A DNA stretch of 64,000 nucleotides from Sphingobium sp. (GTDB lineage Bacteria > Pseudomonadota > Alphaproteobacteria > Sphingomonadales > Sphingomonadaceae). The notes beneath the pieces are model-generated. The model was not told where the DNA came from and made no database searches. It saw nothing but the letters and a program-made list of their open reading frames with translations. Below, piece after piece: positions 61,072-64,000 of this stretch. The first letter of the stretch is position 1. Each line of letters starts with the position of its first letter. The translations under genes and the position numbers were made by a program. Where the stretch lies: the NCBI GenBank assembly GCA_020446425.1, contig JAGRES010000008.1, positions 217,897-281,896 of the forward strand, in the 5' to 3' direction.

Positions 61072-62514
61072 ATGCGCTCTCTATATGCTGCGGGACTGGG
61101 TCTCGCATTTGCTCTATCTGCACCTGCACCAGCTAACGCCGGAGTTGTTCTGCTCGCATCGGGCCAGCTTGGCGGTAGCGTCGATGCTTCGGGATTAAGC
61201 TACTCGCTCGAAAACGGTCTGCCGCAGAATTTCCTCGGCGGTGTCGGTTCCGGCCTTGCCTATGCAGGCAACAATACATTCCTCGGCCTACCCGATCGCG
61301 GCCCCAATGCCACGGCCTTCAACGGCATGATCGACGATACCGTATCCTATATCGCCAGGGTCCAGACTCTCCGATTGGCGCTCAACCCGGCTGCGTCAGG
61401 ATCGACCCTGCCCTTCAATCTTAACACCTCGCTGAACGCCACGACATTGCTCTACAACTCGAACCCGCTCATCTATGGCAGCGGCTCGGGCCTTGGCGTT
61501 CCCGCTGGCAGCTGGGTCAATACGCCTGGCAAATATTATTTCACGGGCCGGTCTGACAATTTCGGCGCGGGTCTCTCAACCGAGGACAGCTTCGCGCGTA
61601 TCGACCCGGAAGCCATCCGCGTATCGGCCGACGGCAAAAGCGTTTTCGTGTCAGACGAATATGGTCCCTATATCCGCCAGTTCGACCGCGCGACCGGCGA
61701 ACTGATACGCACCTATACTCTGCCCGACAATCTCGCCATCTCCAACCTGTCTCCCAACGCGTCGGTTGAACGCACCGGTAATACATCCGGGCGCTATACC
61801 AACAGCGGAATGGAAGGCCTCGCCATCACGCCGGACGGCAAAACGCTGGTCGCTATGGTTCAGGGCGCACTGCTGCAGGACAGGGCGGATCCGGCTACGT
61901 CCAAGATGCTGCGCATCGTGACCGTCGATGTCGCAACTGGCGAAGTGAAGCAATATGCCTATATGCTGACCACCGGGACCGGTGTCAGCGAGATCGTCGC
62001 GATCAACGATCATGAATTCTTCGTGCTGGAGCGGGACGGCACCGGCCTGGGCGCAGGCAGCGATGCTATCATCAAGCATATTTTCAAGATCGACATTGCA
62101 GGCGCCACGCCGCTGACCTCAGAAACCGGTGCGACCGCAGCCGCGCTGGCGGTTACCAAATCGTCAACGCCCTTTATCGACATCGTCGCTGCACTGACGG
62201 CGGCGGGTGTACCCGCGTCGGCCATTCCGTCGAAGATCGAAGGCCTCGCCTTCGGTGAGGACGTCAGTTATCTCGGCGACACATACCACACCCTTTATGT
62301 CAGCGACGATAACGACTTCCTGCCGGCAACATCGGGTGACAATCACTTCTATGTCTTTGGTTTCACCGATGCCGACGTGCCGAACTATGTCGCGCAGTCC
62401 ATTGCCGCCGCTGTTCCTGAACCATCGACCTGGATGATGATGATCGCCGGTTTCGGTTTCATCGGTGGCGCAATGCGGCGCAGCAAGATGAAGGTAAGCG
62501 TTCGCTACGCCTGA
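61072..62514 (+). CDS. Phytase-like (esterase-like) PEP-CTERM sorted protein
   Basis: A 480-aa exported protein with a signal peptide ending APANA (about residue 23). The body is a beta-propeller of the esterase-like-phytase type: FLGLPDRGPNATAFNG, VFVSDEYGPYIRQFDRATG, GMEGLAITPDGKTLVAMVQG and KIEGLAFGEDV. The C-terminal sorting signal is VPEPSTW, a hydrophobic helix and an arginine/lysine tail (MRRSKMK). Such proteins are processed by exosortase and placed at the cell surface or in extracellular matrix. Exosortase is not in the window. Actual phytase activity is untested. Confidence 0.9.
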   Translation: MRSLYAAGLGLAFALSAPAPANAGVVLLASGQLGGSVDASGLSYSLENGLPQNFLGGVGSGLAYAGNNTFLGLPDRGPNATAFNGMIDDTVSYIARVQTLRLALNPAASGSTLPFNLNTSLNATTLLYNSNPLIYGSGSGLGVPAGSWVNTPGKYYFTGRSDNFGAGLSTEDSFARIDPEAIRVSADGKSVFVSDEYGPYIRQFDRATGELIRTYTLPDNLAISNLSPNASVERTGNTSGRYTNSGMEGLAITPDGKTLVAMVQGALLQDRADPATSKMLRIVTVDVATGEVKQYAYMLTTGTGVSEIVAINDHEFFVLERDGTGLGAGSDAIIKHIFKIDIAGATPLTSETGATAAALAVTKSSTPFIDIVAALTAAGVPASAIPSKIEGLAFGEDVSYLGDTYHTLYVSDDNDFLPATSGDNHFYVFGFTDADVPNYVAQSIAAAVPEPSTWMMMIAGFGFIGGAMRRSKMKVSVRYA

Positions 62515-62528
62515 CGAAAGAACGAGCC

Positions 62529-62554
62529 GGGGCCGCTTGCGCACAAGCGGCCCC
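62529..62554 (+). terminator. Hairpin terminator after the PEP-CTERM gene
   Basis: A perfect 11-bp stem, GGGGCCGCTTG (62529-62539) with CAAGCGGCCCC (62544-62554), lies 15 bp after the stop. The T-run is poor (GTTAT), so termination may be partial or bidirectional. Confidence 0.65.
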
Positions 62555-62588
62555 GTTATCCCATCGCCAGCCCGCAGCCGTTCAATAG

Positions 62589-63350
62589 CTATGCGGTCAA
62601 GAAATCCACGATGGACTGACCCAGTTCCAGACGGGTGATGCAGCTCATATGCGTGCCGGGGATCTCGTAATAACGCGCATTGGGCAAAGCTTCGGCCAGC
62701 TCTGGCGCGGAGCCATTGTCATGATCGTCCGCGCCGCAGATCACGCCGATCGGAGTATCGACAGAAAGCAGCGCATCCATATCAACGCGATTGCCTGCCA
62801 TCAGCAGCAAACGCGCCGCAACAGGATCGATCTTCATCGTTTTCATGAACATTACCGCCATGAAATGCGGACCGTTGCGCTTCACATTCTCGCGCTTGTC
62901 GATGGCGTCGATGAAGAAATCGCGCCTTTGCTCCCAACCGCTCAGCCCCTGCATCCCCATACCGGACATTATCGCTTTGCGCGGTTTCAGCCCCTGCGAA
63001 AGCAGCGCGGCGGTCGTGCGCGCACCCAGCGAGAAGCCGCCCAGATCATAGTCGTGCAAGCCAAGACCCTCGATCAGAGCCATGATGTCACGGCTCAATA
63101 CGCCCTCGGGATAGGCATCGGGATCATGCGGTGCGGCGCTCATGCCATGGGCGCGCAGGTCGGGCATGATAACGCGGAAACCGGCATCGGCGACCATCTG
63201 CGCATGGCCATATTTGATCCAGTTGGTCTCAGCGTTGGAAAACAGCCCGTGGACCAGCATCAACGGCCGCGCATGCTCATCGCCCATTTCGTGCACGGCG
63301 AGCGCCGCGCCATCGAAACCGGGTAGCGAATAGGTGCGTGCCGCGCTCAC
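62589..63350 (-). CDS. Alpha/beta hydrolase
   Basis: A 253-aa alpha/beta-hydrolase. It shows LMLVHGLFSNAETNW, MPDLRAHGMSAAP, the nucleophile elbow GGFSLGAR (Ser), a late Asp in GVICGADDHD and the catalytic His in IPGTHMSCI. No signal peptide is present. It starts 3 bp after the asd stop and is probably cotranscribed with it. Substrate unknown. Confidence 0.87.
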   Translation of the reverse strand: MSAARTYSLPGFDGAALAVHEMGDEHARPLMLVHGLFSNAETNWIKYGHAQMVADAGFRVIMPDLRAHGMSAAPHDPDAYPEGVLSRDIMALIEGLGLHDYDLGGFSLGARTTAALLSQGLKPRKAIMSGMGMQGLSGWEQRRDFFIDAIDKRENVKRNGPHFMAVMFMKTMKIDPVAARLLLMAGNRVDMDALLSVDTPIGVICGADDHDNGSAPELAEALPNARYYEIPGTHMSCITRLELGQSIVDFLTA

Positions 63351-63353
63351 GGC

Positions 63354-64000
63354 TTATCCCTTCTTCAAATGCCGGCGCCCGAGCAGCTCTGCGATCTGCA
63401 CGGCATTGAGAGCCGCGCCCTTGCGCAGATTGTCGGACACGCACCACAGGACCAAGCCGTTGTCGACCGTCGGGTCCTCGCGCACACGGCTGATGAAGGT
63501 CGCATAATCGCCAACACATTCGATCGGGGTGACATAGCCGCCGTCCTCACGCTTATCGACCAGCATAATGCCGGGGGCCTCGCGCAGCAGCTTTTGCGCC
63601 TGCTTGGCGGAAATCTCTTCCTCGAACTCGATATTGAGCGCTTCGCTATGGCCGACGAACACGGGCACGCGCACGCATGTCGCGGTCAGCTTGATCTTGG
63701 GATCGAGAATCTTCTTGGTCTCGACCACCATCTTCCATTCTTCCTTGGTGTAGCCGTCATCCAGAAACACATCGATGTGCGGGATCACATTGAACGCGAT
63801 CTGCTTGGTGAACTTCTTCGGGTCGGCAGAGTCTCCGACGAAGATGTTGCGGCTCTGCTCGAACAGTTCATCCATGCCCTCCTTGCCTGCGCCGGAAACG
63901 GACTGGTATGTCGACACGACCACTCGTTTGATTTTGGCCGCATCATGCAGGGGCTTCAGCGCTACGACCATCTGCGCGGTCGAGCAATTGGGATTGGCGA
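63354..64000 (-). CDS. asd: Aspartate-semialdehyde dehydrogenase, 5' end outside window
   Basis: The C-terminal ~215 codons of Asd, which reduces aspartyl phosphate for lysine, threonine and methionine synthesis. The visible part begins just before the catalytic cysteine, ANPNCSTAQMVVALKPL, then STYQSVSGAGKEGMDEL, AFNVIPHID, VRVPVFVGHSEALNIEFE and ends GRRHLKKG. The start and NADP-binding domain lie beyond 64000. Confidence 0.95.
   Translation of the reverse strand, partial: ANPNCSTAQMVVALKPLHDAAKIKRVVVSTYQSVSGAGKEGMDELFEQSRNIFVGDSADPKKFTKQIAFNVIPHIDVFLDDGYTKEEWKMVVETKKILDPKIKLTATCVRVPVFVGHSEALNIEFEEEISAKQAQKLLREAPGIMLVDKREDGGYVTPIECVGDYATFISRVREDPTVDNGLVLWCVSDNLRKGAALNAVQIAELLGRRHLKKG

Overview
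The window reads as a chromosomal segment of a sphingomonad (Alphaproteobacteria, Sphingomonadales). The support is the gene content and order, the GC-rich codon use, a divL-type tyrosine pseudo-histidine kinase, two GAAC-N7-GAAC (alphaproteobacterial LexA) operators, a VPEP C-terminal sorting signal, a sphingomonad-style palindromic repeat, and a bamA-ompH-fabZ cluster that lacks lpxD/lpxA/lpxB. Genus and species cannot be fixed from the sequence alone. No rRNA, tRNA, CRISPR array or prophage was seen.

Layout. 1-1134: radA (3' end outside the window) with a LexA-type box just upstream. 1169-3234: an intact IS1595-family element (2050 bp, 26-bp imperfect inverted repeats, perfect 8-bp target duplication) carrying a transposase, an antisense 56-codon ORF and a frameshifted membrane passenger gene. 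3292-9000: endonuclease/phosphatase-family protein, nitronate-monooxygenase-like flavoenzyme, glycosyltransferase, alpha/beta hydrolase, SelO. 9006-14466: aldehyde dehydrogenase, then the siroheme/sulfate-reduction operon cobA-DUF2849-cysI-DUF934-cysH. 14545-18834: MAPEG protein, dnaB, UPF0262, degenerate GH25, cdd, dcd. 18872-18975: palindromic repeat. 19071-30342, all minus strand: rpmE, then rpsB-tsf-pyrH-frr-uppS-cdsA-dxr-rseP-bamA-ompH-fabZ (translation, isoprenoid, phospholipid and outer-membrane assembly). 30479-30812: LexA-type promoter and a small one-helix membrane protein. 30823-36750: pssA-psd, icd, a CPA2 antiporter and threonine aldolase. 36761-43640: folB, GNAT, secA, argJ, LysE-family exporter, inositol-phosphatase-family enzyme, trxA. 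43713-54690: tightly overlapped operon divL-tsaE-amgK-murU-addB-addA. 54840-64000: ahcY, wecB-wecC, secreted four-cysteine protein, UPF0301, peroxiredoxin, phytase-like PEP-CTERM protein, alpha/beta hydrolase and the 3' part of asd.

Most of the window is housekeeping. The points most worth a second look are: (i) the small membrane protein at 30585-30812, whose promoter has a consensus -35 and a LexA box differing by one base from the one at radA, making it a candidate SOS-induced membrane effector; (ii) the IS1595 insertion at the -35 position of the radA promoter, which separates the LexA box from the divergent endonuclease gene; (iii) an AT-rich tract inside the bamA barrel; (iv) a four-cysteine cluster in the nitronate-monooxygenase-like enzyme; (v) the operon joining a cell-cycle pseudokinase with peptidoglycan recycling and double-strand-break repair.
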